Source: JBBDSJ01 sp040905025
GTDB taxonomy: Bacteria; Pseudomonadota; Gammaproteobacteria; Methylohalomonadales; Methylohalomonadaceae
Direction of reading: 5' to 3'
Assembly: GCA_040905025.1 (NCBI GenBank)
Contig: JBBDSJ010000127.1
Location: 1-64,000, forward strand
DNA: 64,000 nt
Shown: positions 37,074 through 46,678 of the stretch, piece by piece
Layout: each line of letters starts with the position of its first letter
How positions within the stretch are numbered: the first letter of the stretch is position 1
Position numbers and translations under genes: made by a program
Notes under the pieces: generated by a model
What the model was told of the DNA's origin: nothing
Database searches by the model: none
What the model saw: the letters and a program-made list of their open reading frames with translations, nothing else

Positions 37074-37523
37074 CTACAGATAATGGTGCAGGATATCCAG
37101 CGGATGACGTTGACCGGCCAGATAATCATCTATGCAGCGGGTCACCAGATCACTACGCAAACGCGTACCCAGAGCACTGACTTCATCACGCGTCAGCCAC
37201 AGCGTACCGATAATACCCTCATCAAGTTTGACTTCCCCGGTTGGAGCAGCCGCATTACCGGAAAAACAGAAACGCAAATAGACGATATCAAGCCTCGGAT
37301 TGGGGTAAAGGTAAACCCCGATCAATGCAGTCGGTGTAAAGGCATAGCCGGTTTCTTCGTAAACTTCGCGTCGCGCGGCATTCAGCAGGCTTTCACCGGA
37401 CTCCAGGTGCCCGGCTGGCTGATTGACAACACTGTCGGCACCATCAGCAGCTTCCTCAACAAGCAGGAAACGCCCCTCATGTTCAATAACTGCGGCAACT
37501 GTAACATTGGGTTTCCATTGCAT
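37074..37523 (-). CDS. Nudix hydrolase (NudJ-like)
   Basis: A 149-residue pyrophosphohydrolase with a full Nudix box, from GHLESGESLLNAARR to EVYEETGYAF near 38-62. NudJ in E. coli acts on thiamine pyrophosphate precursors and nucleoside triphosphates; gene order with mnmA supports that assignment, but substrate is not proved. A 19-bp tandem duplication lies just upstream. Confidence 0.9.
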   Translation of the reverse strand: MQWKPNVTVAAVIEHEGRFLLVEEAADGADSVVNQPAGHLESGESLLNAARREVYEETGYAFTPTALIGVYLYPNPRLDIVYLRFCFSGNAAAPTGEVKLDEGIIGTLWLTRDEVSALGTRLRSDLVTRCIDDYLAGQRHPLDILHHYL

Positions 37524-37555
37524 GGTTAATACTCTGTCAGCGTCAGGCTGAGTTT

Positions 37556-37593
37556 TATAAAGTCTCAGCGGGGATATAAAGTCTCAGCGGGGA
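37556..37593. repeat. Perfect 19-bp tandem duplication
   Basis: The unit TATAAAGTCTCAGCGGGGA occurs twice in succession at 37556-37574 and 37575-37593, in the 82-base gap between yhdP and the Nudix gene. With CTGAG just before it, each copy can fold a short CTCAG hairpin. It is probably a recent slippage event. Confidence 0.85.
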
Positions 37594-37605
37594 ATTGTGA
37601 TAAAA

Positions 37606-40600
37606 TCAATCCTCGGCTTCCAGATCGACAGACGCAGCGGTTTCGGGTCGATAGGGTGTAATAACAGGATCGTTCCAGTCGCCGGTAATGGTATATTCAT
37701 AAGCGAGCAAACGGTCAAGCTGGCGGGGGATAACATCAAAAACCTTGCTGGCGAGATAAATGACCGCACCAACACCAATACCTGCCGGCCCAAAAAGCGC
37801 ACTTGCAAGAGGCAGATTATCACTTACCTGTGGCATAATTGTTACTCGCTGATCATAGTCCTGCTTAACAAGACCGGCACGTCCGGTAACATGAATCAGC
37901 GCTGACGGACCATCCATGAACAGATTATTTGTATAGGCATGACCATCTTCAATCGAGAATTTGCCGTTGATTTCATCAAAGGCAAATCCCTTTTTGAACA
38001 GATCATTAAAGTCAAGTGTTAAACGTCGGGACAGGGTTTGCAGGCTGAGCAAGCCGAATAACCGTCCGGCTTTTGGATCTATATCAAGAAACTGGCCGCG
38101 ACCTATATTAAGCGAGAGTTCACCCTGAATGCCTGCCAGACTGAAATCTGTTGGTGCGCCTGGCCATGAAGCTGCAAGAGATAGTTCGGTCGGCCCATCA
38201 TCCACTGCCATTTCACTATAGCCAAAAGTTGCCAGCATATTCGCAAACTTTTCTGCTTCCAGATCAATATTGAATGTTGAGAATGGAATATCATTTACCA
38301 GACGCCATTCACCCTGGCCATTAATAGAAAGCCCCGGTTTTTCTATCTGGAAAGTATTGATGTTCAGGCCATCGACTTGTTTGTCAGCACGCAGACGAAA
38401 CTTGCCCAGTTCAATATCACCATAACTGAAATCATCAATTTGAATTGAAAGCGCAGGCAATCTGGATGGATCAAGTCTGCTATGGGTGCTGTTAATATCA
38501 TCAGCTGAATTTCTGCTGTCTTCAGTTTCACCGGCAGGATTTGTGTTCTGCACGGCAGCCGGTTCCGGTCGGCTCAAGGCAAGCCGGTCAAAATTTGCAG
38601 TGACCATGCCGGAATCCCCCGGCTCAGGGATTTCCATATGACCGGTTATTTCCGGGCCGCTGACATCTACCAGCCAATGATCTTCATGACGATCAATTTT
38701 CAGGCGTGAGTCAGCAAATTTCTGGTCATAAATCTGCAGCAAACGGGTTTCCAAATCAATAGATATCGGAAGCTTGTTATCTGTTTTGGCTGATGTGGTA
38801 TCCGGCTTGGCGGATTTTATGAGCTTGCTCCATTCATCAATATCGACCAATGCAGTGTTGCCCCGGATTGTCAGGCCTGGTTCGTCAGTAGTTTCGGGCA
38901 GAGTGCTTCCCAACTGTATGCTGATATTATTGCCCCTGATTCTGGCCTCCAGCTCGTCCGCATAATCTATCAGATATTCATTGCTGTCCTGACCTGATGG
39001 CCAATCCAGCTGAAATTTACGGTTCTGTTTGGCTGGTTTACCAAGTGGGGCTGGCAGTTTGATTTGAATTCCTTCCAGATTTGTATCAAAGCGGACATTA
39101 TGCGATTGTCCCTGATCTGATAGTGAAGAAAGTGTCGCTGACCAGTCAGTGCTGCCCTCGAAGTAATCTGCAAATGGCCATTGTAGTGTGTCCGGTTCGA
39201 GATGTTGATCCAGAAGGTTCAGCAGAAATGCGACATCGGCATGTCCATACATGCGCAAATTCAGTGGTGTCTGGTTGCCTTCACGTGAAATATCGATGGT
39301 GACCGGTTGGCCGCTGTAATTTGCCTTCAGACCTTCACCCTCAAAGGTATTGCCGCGGAAACGAACGTTCCCTTGCAGATCTGTCAGAACAAGATCGATC
39401 GCTGTATCGTCAAGGTGATTGCCGGAAAATTCTATTTCGCCAGCGACAATATTATTTGGCCCGGGTTTGAGAGGCAGGGTCAGGTCAAGCTCCAGACCAA
39501 GAGGATTATCTATTTGCAGGGATTGCAGACGCTCGATTTCCGGATCATCGCGTAACGGGCTGTTAATCAGAAACTTTTTAATATCTGATAACGGACTTTC
39601 CAGCCGCCCATTGATTCTCAGAACATGATTTTTTTTATAAATACTTTCCATGCTGGCGGTGGCATGACTGATGTCGGCGTCATAGAAATTGCCGTCGGCG
39701 ACATCAAGCTCAAGATAATCCCTATCAATTTTCAAATCAGCATTTAACTGATATACCGGGGTCCACTTTTTATTATAGTCAAGTATGACATCACTGAATC
39801 TTGCCAATATCTGAAATTGACCCTGTTGTTTATGAAAAGGAAAATCGTTCAAATCTCCGCGTAAAGCAAAGTTGGCATAATCCAGCTGACCACCTACCGG
39901 AGCATTTTGTAGCCAGCGTTGCAGTTTGGGCTTGGCTGCAGCTGGTATAAACTGCTTTAACGGCTGCAAATCTGAAGCAGACAATCTGCCGAGCACATCA
40001 GCAATAATCCGGCCATCATTATACCAATGGATATCGCCCTGCAGCCTGGCCCGTTGACCATGCGACCCCAGAACAAGACTGGCAGACTGCGCTGATAAAT
40101 TTCCCGTTTGATATTGCCAATCAACGCTGCCATGTAATGAAAGATCATTAACATCATTAATTAATAAATTTTTATCCCGGATAGTAATCGAATCACTGTT
40201 AAAATCGATCTGGCCACCAGATTTACCTGCTACCAGGAATCCATTAATGCCACTGATGCGGGCTATCCCGTTATCATCATAGAGTTGCAATTCTTCAAAA
40301 TGGCTGCTTAATTGCAGTTTTTCTCCGGACAGGGTATTGGTAGTATCCGTTTCAGGATGATATCTGAAGCGGACATCATGTAATCTTCCGCTGAACTGGT
40401 CTACACGTATTTCCTGCGTGGCCAGGGCCGATTGAATTGTTTTTATCTGTTCTGCCGGCAATAATGTAACGAGGTCTTCGAGGAGGATGAAATCAGCAGC
40501 TCCGGCAAAACTGTTCTCGCCGGGATTAAATATCAATTGCAAAGTGCTTGCCGGCCAGTTGCCATGCAAGGTGTTTAATCTGGAAATATCAGCCAACAGC

Positions 40601-41523
40601 CTGGTGCCGTCGGAATTACGATCAAACTGGAATTGCGTGGCCAGTTCCTGGATCAGATTGATATCAGTATTATTCTTGACCAGCAAATCGGTGCCATTTA
40701 TCCGTCCTTGCGCGCTTTTTAATCTTGCAGCTTGCCATTGGCTCCATAATTCAATATCCAGATTACCGCCATAAAGCTGCAACTGTTGCCAACGGCTGTA
40801 ACCTTTCCAGGCAGCCGGTTGCAGGTTGTTCGCACGTAAATATATTTCGCCATGCCAGTCACTACTGGTCAGTTTGTCGCGGGTATCCAGCGCAAAATCA
40901 ATCTGGTTACCGTAGTATTGCGGTAATTGAGCCTGACCATCGATCTGCATGCGATCTTCATCATTACGAATTATCAGTTTGGCATTCCGCAATTGTAACG
41001 GACCCTGGCTGCTCAGGCGATCCAGCCAGATCAGTTGTACATTTTCCAATCGTATGCTGGGTTGTTGTTGTAGCCAGTCGCTGAAGGCCTGTGTTTGCCG
41101 GGGATCCAGTTGCTGCTGATCACTGGATTCACTGATGCGCAGGCTGCCATTGAGCTCACGTATCAAACGTAGACGTGCACCACTGATAGACAGCGTTTCA
41201 GGTACGATTTCCTGCTGCCACAGACTTTTAACCGGATTTACGCTCAGATAAGCATTTTCAAATACGGCAATAGTGTTGTTACTTTCTGGCTCGAGAAGCT
41301 TCACACCATTCAAATATAACCGGGGTGTCCAGCCGCGCCAGTCAGCCTGTACCTCCTGAATTATGACGGGGTAGCCCATGTAGTCACTTATCCAGGTTTG
41401 TATATCATCGCGATATTCACCGATGCCCGGCAATAACAAACGGGCAATGCTGACCAGAATGGCTGCCGATAAAATCAGTCCGCCCACTGCATACCAGCAG
41501 AAGTTGTAAAATATCTTCAACAT
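37606..41523 (-). CDS. yhdP: YhdP family AsmA-like lipid-transport protein
   Basis: A 1305-residue protein with one N-terminal TM helix (about 8-30) and a very long periplasmic beta-rich region, ending in an AsmA-like C-terminal domain (TLDFNDLFKKGFAFDEINGKF). YhdP, TamB and YdbH of E. coli are bridge-like proteins that move phospholipids between the membranes, YhdP favouring saturated chains. Length agrees with E. coli YhdP. It follows rng, as in E. coli, where the two are adjacent. Confidence 0.93.
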   Translation of the reverse strand: MLKIFYNFCWYAVGGLILSAAILVSIARLLLPGIGEYRDDIQTWISDYMGYPVIIQEVQADWRGWTPRLYLNGVKLLEPESNNTIAVFENAYLSVNPVKSLWQQEIVPETLSISGARLRLIRELNGSLRISESSDQQQLDPRQTQAFSDWLQQQPSIRLENVQLIWLDRLSSQGPLQLRNAKLIIRNDEDRMQIDGQAQLPQYYGNQIDFALDTRDKLTSSDWHGEIYLRANNLQPAAWKGYSRWQQLQLYGGNLDIELWSQWQAARLKSAQGRINGTDLLVKNNTDINLIQELATQFQFDRNSDGTRLLADISRLNTLHGNWPASTLQLIFNPGENSFAGAADFILLEDLVTLLPAEQIKTIQSALATQEIRVDQFSGRLHDVRFRYHPETDTTNTLSGEKLQLSSHFEELQLYDDNGIARISGINGFLVAGKSGGQIDFNSDSITIRDKNLLINDVNDLSLHGSVDWQYQTGNLSAQSASLVLGSHGQRARLQGDIHWYNDGRIIADVLGRLSASDLQPLKQFIPAAAKPKLQRWLQNAPVGGQLDYANFALRGDLNDFPFHKQQGQFQILARFSDVILDYNKKWTPVYQLNADLKIDRDYLELDVADGNFYDADISHATASMESIYKKNHVLRINGRLESPLSDIKKFLINSPLRDDPEIERLQSLQIDNPLGLELDLTLPLKPGPNNIVAGEIEFSGNHLDDTAIDLVLTDLQGNVRFRGNTFEGEGLKANYSGQPVTIDISREGNQTPLNLRMYGHADVAFLLNLLDQHLEPDTLQWPFADYFEGSTDWSATLSSLSDQGQSHNVRFDTNLEGIQIKLPAPLGKPAKQNRKFQLDWPSGQDSNEYLIDYADELEARIRGNNISIQLGSTLPETTDEPGLTIRGNTALVDIDEWSKLIKSAKPDTTSAKTDNKLPISIDLETRLLQIYDQKFADSRLKIDRHEDHWLVDVSGPEITGHMEIPEPGDSGMVTANFDRLALSRPEPAAVQNTNPAGETEDSRNSADDINSTHSRLDPSRLPALSIQIDDFSYGDIELGKFRLRADKQVDGLNINTFQIEKPGLSINGQGEWRLVNDIPFSTFNIDLEAEKFANMLATFGYSEMAVDDGPTELSLAASWPGAPTDFSLAGIQGELSLNIGRGQFLDIDPKAGRLFGLLSLQTLSRRLTLDFNDLFKKGFAFDEINGKFSIEDGHAYTNNLFMDGPSALIHVTGRAGLVKQDYDQRVTIMPQVSDNLPLASALFGPAGIGVGAVIYLASKVFDVIPRQLDRLLAYEYTITGDWNDPVITPYRPETAASVDLEAED

Positions 41524-41571
41524 GCTGATGCTCAGAAGTCGTGAAGACAGCTATCGGGAAGTAATCTTATT

Positions 41572-43110
41572 TTATAGCAGCACAATGTCATATTGCTCTT
41601 GTTCATAGACTGTTTCAATCTGGAATGTAATAGGTCGCCCGATAAAAGCTTCCAGTTCGGCGATACTGCTGGATTCCTCGTCCATCAGCATATTCACTAC
41701 CGGCTGTGATGCGACAACAAGCAATTTTTTTGCATCAAACTGGCGCACTTCCCGCAGGATTTCACGAAAGATTTCGTAGCAGACACTTTCTGCTGTCTTG
41801 ACGGTGCCACGGCCATTACATGTTGGACAGGATTCGCACAGAATGTGTTCGAGTGATTCGCGCGTACGTTTGCGTGTTATTTGTACTAGACCCAGAGACG
41901 TCACTTCGCTGATATTGACCTTGGAATGGTCACGTTCAAGGTTTTTTTCCAACGCCCGCAAAACCTGGCGTTGATGTTCAATGTCCTGCATGTCAATGAA
42001 GTCAACAATAATTATGCCGCCCAGATTGCGCAATCGTAATTGTCTGGCAATCGCCTGGGCAGCTTCCAGGTTTGTTTTGAATATTGTTTCTTCAAGATTA
42101 CGATGCCCGACGAACGCGCCGGTATTCACATCAATCGTGGCCATTGCCTCGGTCTGATCAATGATCAGATGACCACCGGATTTCAGTTGTACCTTGCGGC
42201 CAAGCGATTTCTGGATCTCGTCTTCAACCGAGAACAAGTCAAGAATGGGATGTTCCCCGGCATAGTGTTCTATACGATCAACAAATTCCGGAATAAAACG
42301 ATGCGCAAAATCGAGTAATTTGTCATAAGATTCGCGTGAATCAATACGCACTTTTTCTGTTTCAGTATCCACAAGATCGCGCAATGTCCGGATGAATAAT
42401 GGCAGATCTTCATATAACAATCCCGGCGCGCTTGTTGTCATAAACCGGCCGCTGATTGCAGACCAGAGTCGATTAAGAAAATCAATATCCTTGCAGATTT
42501 TTTCGTTGCTGACACCTTCTGCTGCCGTACGCACGATAAAGCCGTTTGCAGACAGGGCCGGGTCGTTACCGGAACAGGTTTTTACGGGTTTTAGATCGTG
42601 GCCAGCGGCAAGCTGGATAATGCCGGATTGACATTCATGAATGAGACTACGCAGGCGTTCACGTTCAGCTTCATCTTCAATACGTTGTGAAACGCCAATT
42701 GTATCGCTCTCGGGGATCAATACCAGATGTCGTGACGGCAGTGCCAGTCGTGTGGTCAACCGTGCGCCTTTGCTGCCGATAGGATCCTTGACTACCTGAA
42801 CGTTGATTTCCTGACCTTCATGCAGCAGCGTCTCAATAGGAGGTTCGCGTACCAGAATGCTACTGGTTTCATCGTCGGTGCCAGAGCTGGTCAGATCATT
42901 TTGGTGCAGGAAACCGGTGCGTTCCAGGCCAATGTCAATAAATGCAGCCTGCATGCCGGGCAGAACGCGCGAAATTTTACCCTTGTAGATATTACTGACC
43001 AGCCCGCGGCGTTTACTGCGCTCGACATAGACTTCCTGCAGGACGCCGTTTTCGACAACGGCGACCCGGGTCTCCTGCGGGGTGACATTGATGAGAATCT
43101 CGTTGCTCAT
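41572..43110 (-). CDS. rng: Ribonuclease G
   Basis: A 512-residue endoribonuclease for 16S rRNA 5' maturation and mRNA decay. An S1 domain (about 38-130) is followed by the DNase I-like catalytic core; the metal-binding aspartates are in MATIDVNTGA near 328 and IIVDFIDM near 370, and the zinc-link CPTCNGRGTVKT is near 430. It lacks the long RNase E scaffold tail. It probably heads an operon with yhdP; 48 bases separate them. Confidence 0.95.
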   Translation of the reverse strand: MSNEILINVTPQETRVAVVENGVLQEVYVERSKRRGLVSNIYKGKISRVLPGMQAAFIDIGLERTGFLHQNDLTSSGTDDETSSILVREPPIETLLHEGQEINVQVVKDPIGSKGARLTTRLALPSRHLVLIPESDTIGVSQRIEDEAERERLRSLIHECQSGIIQLAAGHDLKPVKTCSGNDPALSANGFIVRTAAEGVSNEKICKDIDFLNRLWSAISGRFMTTSAPGLLYEDLPLFIRTLRDLVDTETEKVRIDSRESYDKLLDFAHRFIPEFVDRIEHYAGEHPILDLFSVEDEIQKSLGRKVQLKSGGHLIIDQTEAMATIDVNTGAFVGHRNLEETIFKTNLEAAQAIARQLRLRNLGGIIIVDFIDMQDIEHQRQVLRALEKNLERDHSKVNISEVTSLGLVQITRKRTRESLEHILCESCPTCNGRGTVKTAESVCYEIFREILREVRQFDAKKLLVVASQPVVNMLMDEESSSIAELEAFIGRPITFQIETVYEQEQYDIVLL

Positions 43111-43329
43111 TGGATTTCCGGTATTCCGGTCACAGGACTGGTCTGGGTTTTTGGGCGGAATGTTTATATAACTTTATCATATTTATAGATTTTTCCGGAA
43201 TCTAGGCGGCGGTTTCGGTATTGCCGCACAACGTATATTTTTACTGTTAGTCTGTTACAGGTGCCATTTTACTCCGCCTTGCACTGAAATGATGCCACCA
43301 CAAATGCAGAAACAGCTGCGCGCCTGTTA

Positions 43330-43357
43330 TTGGACTGTTGGCGCAATGCTTTATAAT
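43330..43357 (+). promoter_or_regulatory. Sigma70-type promoter for the GlgC-like gene
   Basis: TTGGAC (43330-43335) and TATAAT (43352-43357) are spaced 16 bases apart, about 90 bases before the ATG. The rest of the 336-base divergent gap from rng (43111-43446) shows AT-rich sequence near rng but no other recognisable element. Confidence 0.55.
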
Positions 43358-43446
43358 TGTTGCCTATACACATATCGACGCCGCAGGAGCCAACCTGCCG
43401 TGCCCTTTGATGTTCAGATTTCCAGCCCTTCAGCCCGGATAAAAGC

Positions 43447-44649
43447 ATGTCATTAAGTAGTCAGGTGATTGTTGTGGTCCTGGCAGAGAGCCAGGGCAAG
43501 GGTCTAGAGCCGCTCACGGCCCAGCGTACCAAGGCTGCCATTCCGTTTGGGGGCAAATATCGAATGATAGATTTTGCCCTGGCAAATTGTCTGCATTCAG
43601 AATTACGCCGGGTATTGGTGCTGACACAATACAAGTCTCATTCGCTGGTCAAGCATCTGCGTGATGGCTGGTCGATATTCAATCCGGAGTTTGGCGAGTA
43701 CATCACTGCAGTAGCACCACAGATGCATGCCGGGAATATTGGTTACAGTGGCAGTGCCAATGCCATTTACCAGAATCTGTTTATCCTCAAGCGTAATGGT
43801 GCTGAACATATTCTGGTGCTGCCGGGCGACACGATTCACCGGATGGATTATGGCGCCCTGCTCGAGCAGCATATCGCCAGTGGTGCAGATGTAACATTGG
43901 CCTGCAAGGAACAGGCTGAACCGACGCTGGCCAATATACCTGCGATTAGTATAGATACGGATGGCCGCATTAACTCCTTGCATGCCATAACGAATGCACC
44001 AGCCAATGCCGTGTATCCCATGGGTATTATGGCGGTACGCCTGGACGTGCTGGAAGCCGAACTGCTGGCAGATCATGCCGCCAGTGATTCGCGCCATGAT
44101 CTGGTTGAAAATCTGTTGCCGCGACTGGTGGCAAACCATCAGGCCCATGCCTATCAATTTGGTGGTGCCAGCGGCCGCGTCAGCCAGGATCGCTATTTCC
44201 GTGATGTTCATAGTCTGGATGATTACTACAATGCCAATATGGCCTTGCTTGAAAGTGAACCGCCGCTGGATTTGTACCAGGGTGACTGGACGATTCGCAC
44301 ATATCAGTCCCAGAATCCGCCTGCGCGCACGGTACCCGGTCGCTCATCCAATGAAGGTATATTCATCAATTCAATTGTTGGTGGTGGCACTGTCATCGCT
44401 GGTGGCGGTGTCAACAACAGCATTCTGTTCACCCGCATCAATGTAGAGGACGCAGCAACAGTAGAGCATTCCATTCTGTTTGAAGGTGTGCAGGTAGGAG
44501 AAAATGCACAATTACGCAATTGTATCGTCGATAAATATGTCACTATTCCTGCTGGTACGCGCATCGGCTATGACGCAGAAGCCGATGCCAGACGCTTTGT
44601 GGTATCCGGGCAGGGTATTGTGGTGGTGCCAAAAAGCTATGAATTCTAG
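43447..44649 (+). CDS. GlgC-like ADP-glucose pyrophosphorylase paralogue, probably catalytically impaired
   Basis: A 400-residue protein with the whole GlgC fold: nucleotidyltransferase domain then left-handed beta-helix ending EEDARRF-like as EADARRFVVSGQGIVVV. FGGKYRMIDFALANC and LTQYKSHSL are strongly conserved. However, the glycine-rich loop is AESQGKGL (13-20) instead of AGGRGTRL, the catalytic aspartate of E. coli D142 is Asn105 (GSANAIYQN), and the FVEKP lysine segment is lost. The metal-binding RDV is kept. This resembles GlgD-type or plant large regulatory subunits; a partner GlgC should be encoded elsewhere. Confidence 0.82.
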   Translation: MSLSSQVIVVVLAESQGKGLEPLTAQRTKAAIPFGGKYRMIDFALANCLHSELRRVLVLTQYKSHSLVKHLRDGWSIFNPEFGEYITAVAPQMHAGNIGYSGSANAIYQNLFILKRNGAEHILVLPGDTIHRMDYGALLEQHIASGADVTLACKEQAEPTLANIPAISIDTDGRINSLHAITNAPANAVYPMGIMAVRLDVLEAELLADHAASDSRHDLVENLLPRLVANHQAHAYQFGGASGRVSQDRYFRDVHSLDDYYNANMALLESEPPLDLYQGDWTIRTYQSQNPPARTVPGRSSNEGIFINSIVGGGTVIAGGGVNNSILFTRINVEDAATVEHSILFEGVQVGENAQLRNCIVDKYVTIPAGTRIGYDAEADARRFVVSGQGIVVVPKSYEF

Positions 44650-44684
44650 GCCCTGTATGCAACGTTGAGGCAAGAGGAGCGCGA

Positions 44685-46178
44685 GTGAATACTGAACCGA
44701 CTCATGCTGGCCTGACCGATCCGGGGGCACGCCAGGCATTTTTCAGTGACCTGACGGGTATTTTGCCGGCGCAGGCTGTTATCAATACAGCGGAAGCGCT
44801 GCGTGTATACGAGTGTGACGGTTTGTCTGCGTACCGGCAGTCGCCGGATTGTGTGCTCTTGCCGGATACTGTCGCCGAGGTGCAGGCGATTTTACGCTTG
44901 TGTCATAAATACAATATTCCGGTGGTCGCACGCGGTGCCGGTACCGGTTTGTCAGGCGGGGCATTGCCAGTTGTCGGGGGTGTGGTTCTGAGTCTCGCCC
45001 GCTTTGATAAAATCCTGTCAATTGATCCTCTCGCCCGCACGGCGACTGTTCAGCCCGGCGTGCGCAATATCAGTGTGTCAGAGGCTGTCGCCGGGCATGG
45101 TCTGTTTTATGCGCCGGATCCTTCCTCACAGATTGCCTGCACGATTGGTGGCAACATCGCGGAAAACTCAGGAGGCGTGCATTGCCTGAAGTACGGATTG
45201 ACGTTACACAATGTACTCGGCATTAAATTCGTCACCATGACAGGCGATTTGCTCGAGCTTGGCGGTGAACGTCTTGATAATGCCGGTTATGACTTGCTGG
45301 CGTTATTGACGGGGTCGGAAGGTATGCTCGGCGTGATTGTCGAGGCGACATTGCGACTGATACCGTCACCGACTGCTTACGAGGTCATGCTGGTGTCTTT
45401 TGCGACCGTCGCTGCGGCCGGCAATGCGGTGGCAGAAATTATTGCCGAGGGGATTATTCCGGCCGGTCTGGAAATGATGGATCAGGGGATCACACAGGCA
45501 GCAGAGGATTTTGTCCATGCCGGTTATCCCACTGATGCCGCTGCAATACTGATTTGTGAACTTGACGGTAATGCCGCGGAGACACAGGCACAATTACAGC
45601 GGGTTGAACAAATTCTCAAACGTGCCGGCGCAGTCGACATTCGGGTAGCCAAAGACGCTCAGGAACAGGCCCGGTTCTGGGCTGGACGCAAGGCAGCATT
45701 TCCCGCCAGTGGCCGTATCGCGCCGGATTATTACTGTATGGACGGGACCATTCCGCGGCGGCGTATTGCAGATGTGCTGGCGAGCTTTGCCGATCTTGCG
45801 GAAGAATACGGTCTGCGTGTGGTCAATGTTTTTCATGCCGGCGACGGCAATTTACATCCGCTGATTCTTTATGATGCTGCCAGCCCGGGCGAGCTGCATC
45901 GTGCCGAACAGCTCGGCGCACGCATACTCGAGGCCTGTGTAGCGGCCGGTGGTACAGTCACCGGCGAGCATGGTGTTGGTATCGAAAAAATCAACCAGAT
46001 GTGTTCACAATTCCATTCACCGGAGCTGACCCAGTTTCATGCTATCAAGCAGGCATTTGATCCGGCCGGCTTGTTGAATCCCGGCAAGGCGGTACCGACA
46101 CTGAAGCGCTGTGCGGAATATGGCGGTCTGCATGTGCATCATGGTCAGTTACCGCACCCGGAACTGGAGCGTTTTTAG
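44685..46178 (+). CDS. glcD: Glycolate oxidase FAD-binding subunit
   Basis: A 497-residue FAD-linked oxidase. The PCMH FAD domain has PVVARGAGTGLSGGALP near 84-100 and DPSSQIACTIGGNIAENSGG near 145-164; the C-terminal FAD-oxidase domain has VVNVFHAGDGNLHP near 382 and GEHGVGIEK near 427. With GlcE and GlcF it oxidises glycolate to glyoxylate at the membrane. The start is GTG 44685 with AGAGGAG upstream. Confidence 0.94.
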   Translation: MNTEPTHAGLTDPGARQAFFSDLTGILPAQAVINTAEALRVYECDGLSAYRQSPDCVLLPDTVAEVQAILRLCHKYNIPVVARGAGTGLSGGALPVVGGVVLSLARFDKILSIDPLARTATVQPGVRNISVSEAVAGHGLFYAPDPSSQIACTIGGNIAENSGGVHCLKYGLTLHNVLGIKFVTMTGDLLELGGERLDNAGYDLLALLTGSEGMLGVIVEATLRLIPSPTAYEVMLVSFATVAAAGNAVAEIIAEGIIPAGLEMMDQGITQAAEDFVHAGYPTDAAAILICELDGNAAETQAQLQRVEQILKRAGAVDIRVAKDAQEQARFWAGRKAAFPASGRIAPDYYCMDGTIPRRRIADVLASFADLAEEYGLRVVNVFHAGDGNLHPLILYDAASPGELHRAEQLGARILEACVAAGGTVTGEHGVGIEKINQMCSQFHSPELTQFHAIKQAFDPAGLLNPGKAVPTLKRCAEYGGLHVHHGQLPHPELERF

Positions 46179-46180
46179 GC

Positions 46181-46660
46181 ATGGCCATTGATTGCTGGAC
46201 CAATATTGTAGCAACGCTGGCAGATGAACAGCCGCAGCACTGGTTGTTGGTCGGTGATCTGGCTACAGCAGGCAAGCCGACGCTACTGGACAAGTGGCCG
46301 GATGCCCGTATTGAAACCAGTACAGCGGAGCAACTGCTGGCGCAGTCGTCGCTACCGGTATTTGATGTGGCTGTTCTGGCCGGAGCTATGGAAAATGTAG
46401 CTAAGGCTGATATTACCCGCTTATTGGCACGGCTGCGGGATCTGCACGCCCGGCATATTTTCGTGTTATTGCCGGTTGGTAGCGAGTGTGTCTGGCAACA
46501 GGTGGATCTGCTTGCGCTGGGATTTTTACGTCAGGACGTGGACGCCGAGACGCAGTTGCAATTATATCGATTCGAACTTGAGCATTACAAAACCACGCCT
46601 GAGTGGCTGAACAGTGATTACTGGGCCAATCCGGAACTGTTCGACAAACATCGCTGGTAA
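46181..46660 (+). CDS. Hypothetical protein resembling DUF6231
   Basis: A 159-residue soluble protein, two bases after glcD. Its pattern (an alternating helix/strand Rossmann-like region with FDVAVLAGAME and RHIFVLLPVGSECVW, and a C-terminal YWANPELFDKHRW) resembles the DUF6231 family found in gammaproteobacteria, often near glcDEF-like genes. No catalytic motif is evident. Its function is unknown, and its place inside the glc operon suggests a link to glycolate oxidase or simple co-transcription. Confidence 0.7.
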   Translation: MAIDCWTNIVATLADEQPQHWLLVGDLATAGKPTLLDKWPDARIETSTAEQLLAQSSLPVFDVAVLAGAMENVAKADITRLLARLRDLHARHIFVLLPVGSECVWQQVDLLALGFLRQDVDAETQLQLYRFELEHYKTTPEWLNSDYWANPELFDKHRW

Positions 46661-46678
46661 CAGCGACATTGTCAGCTG

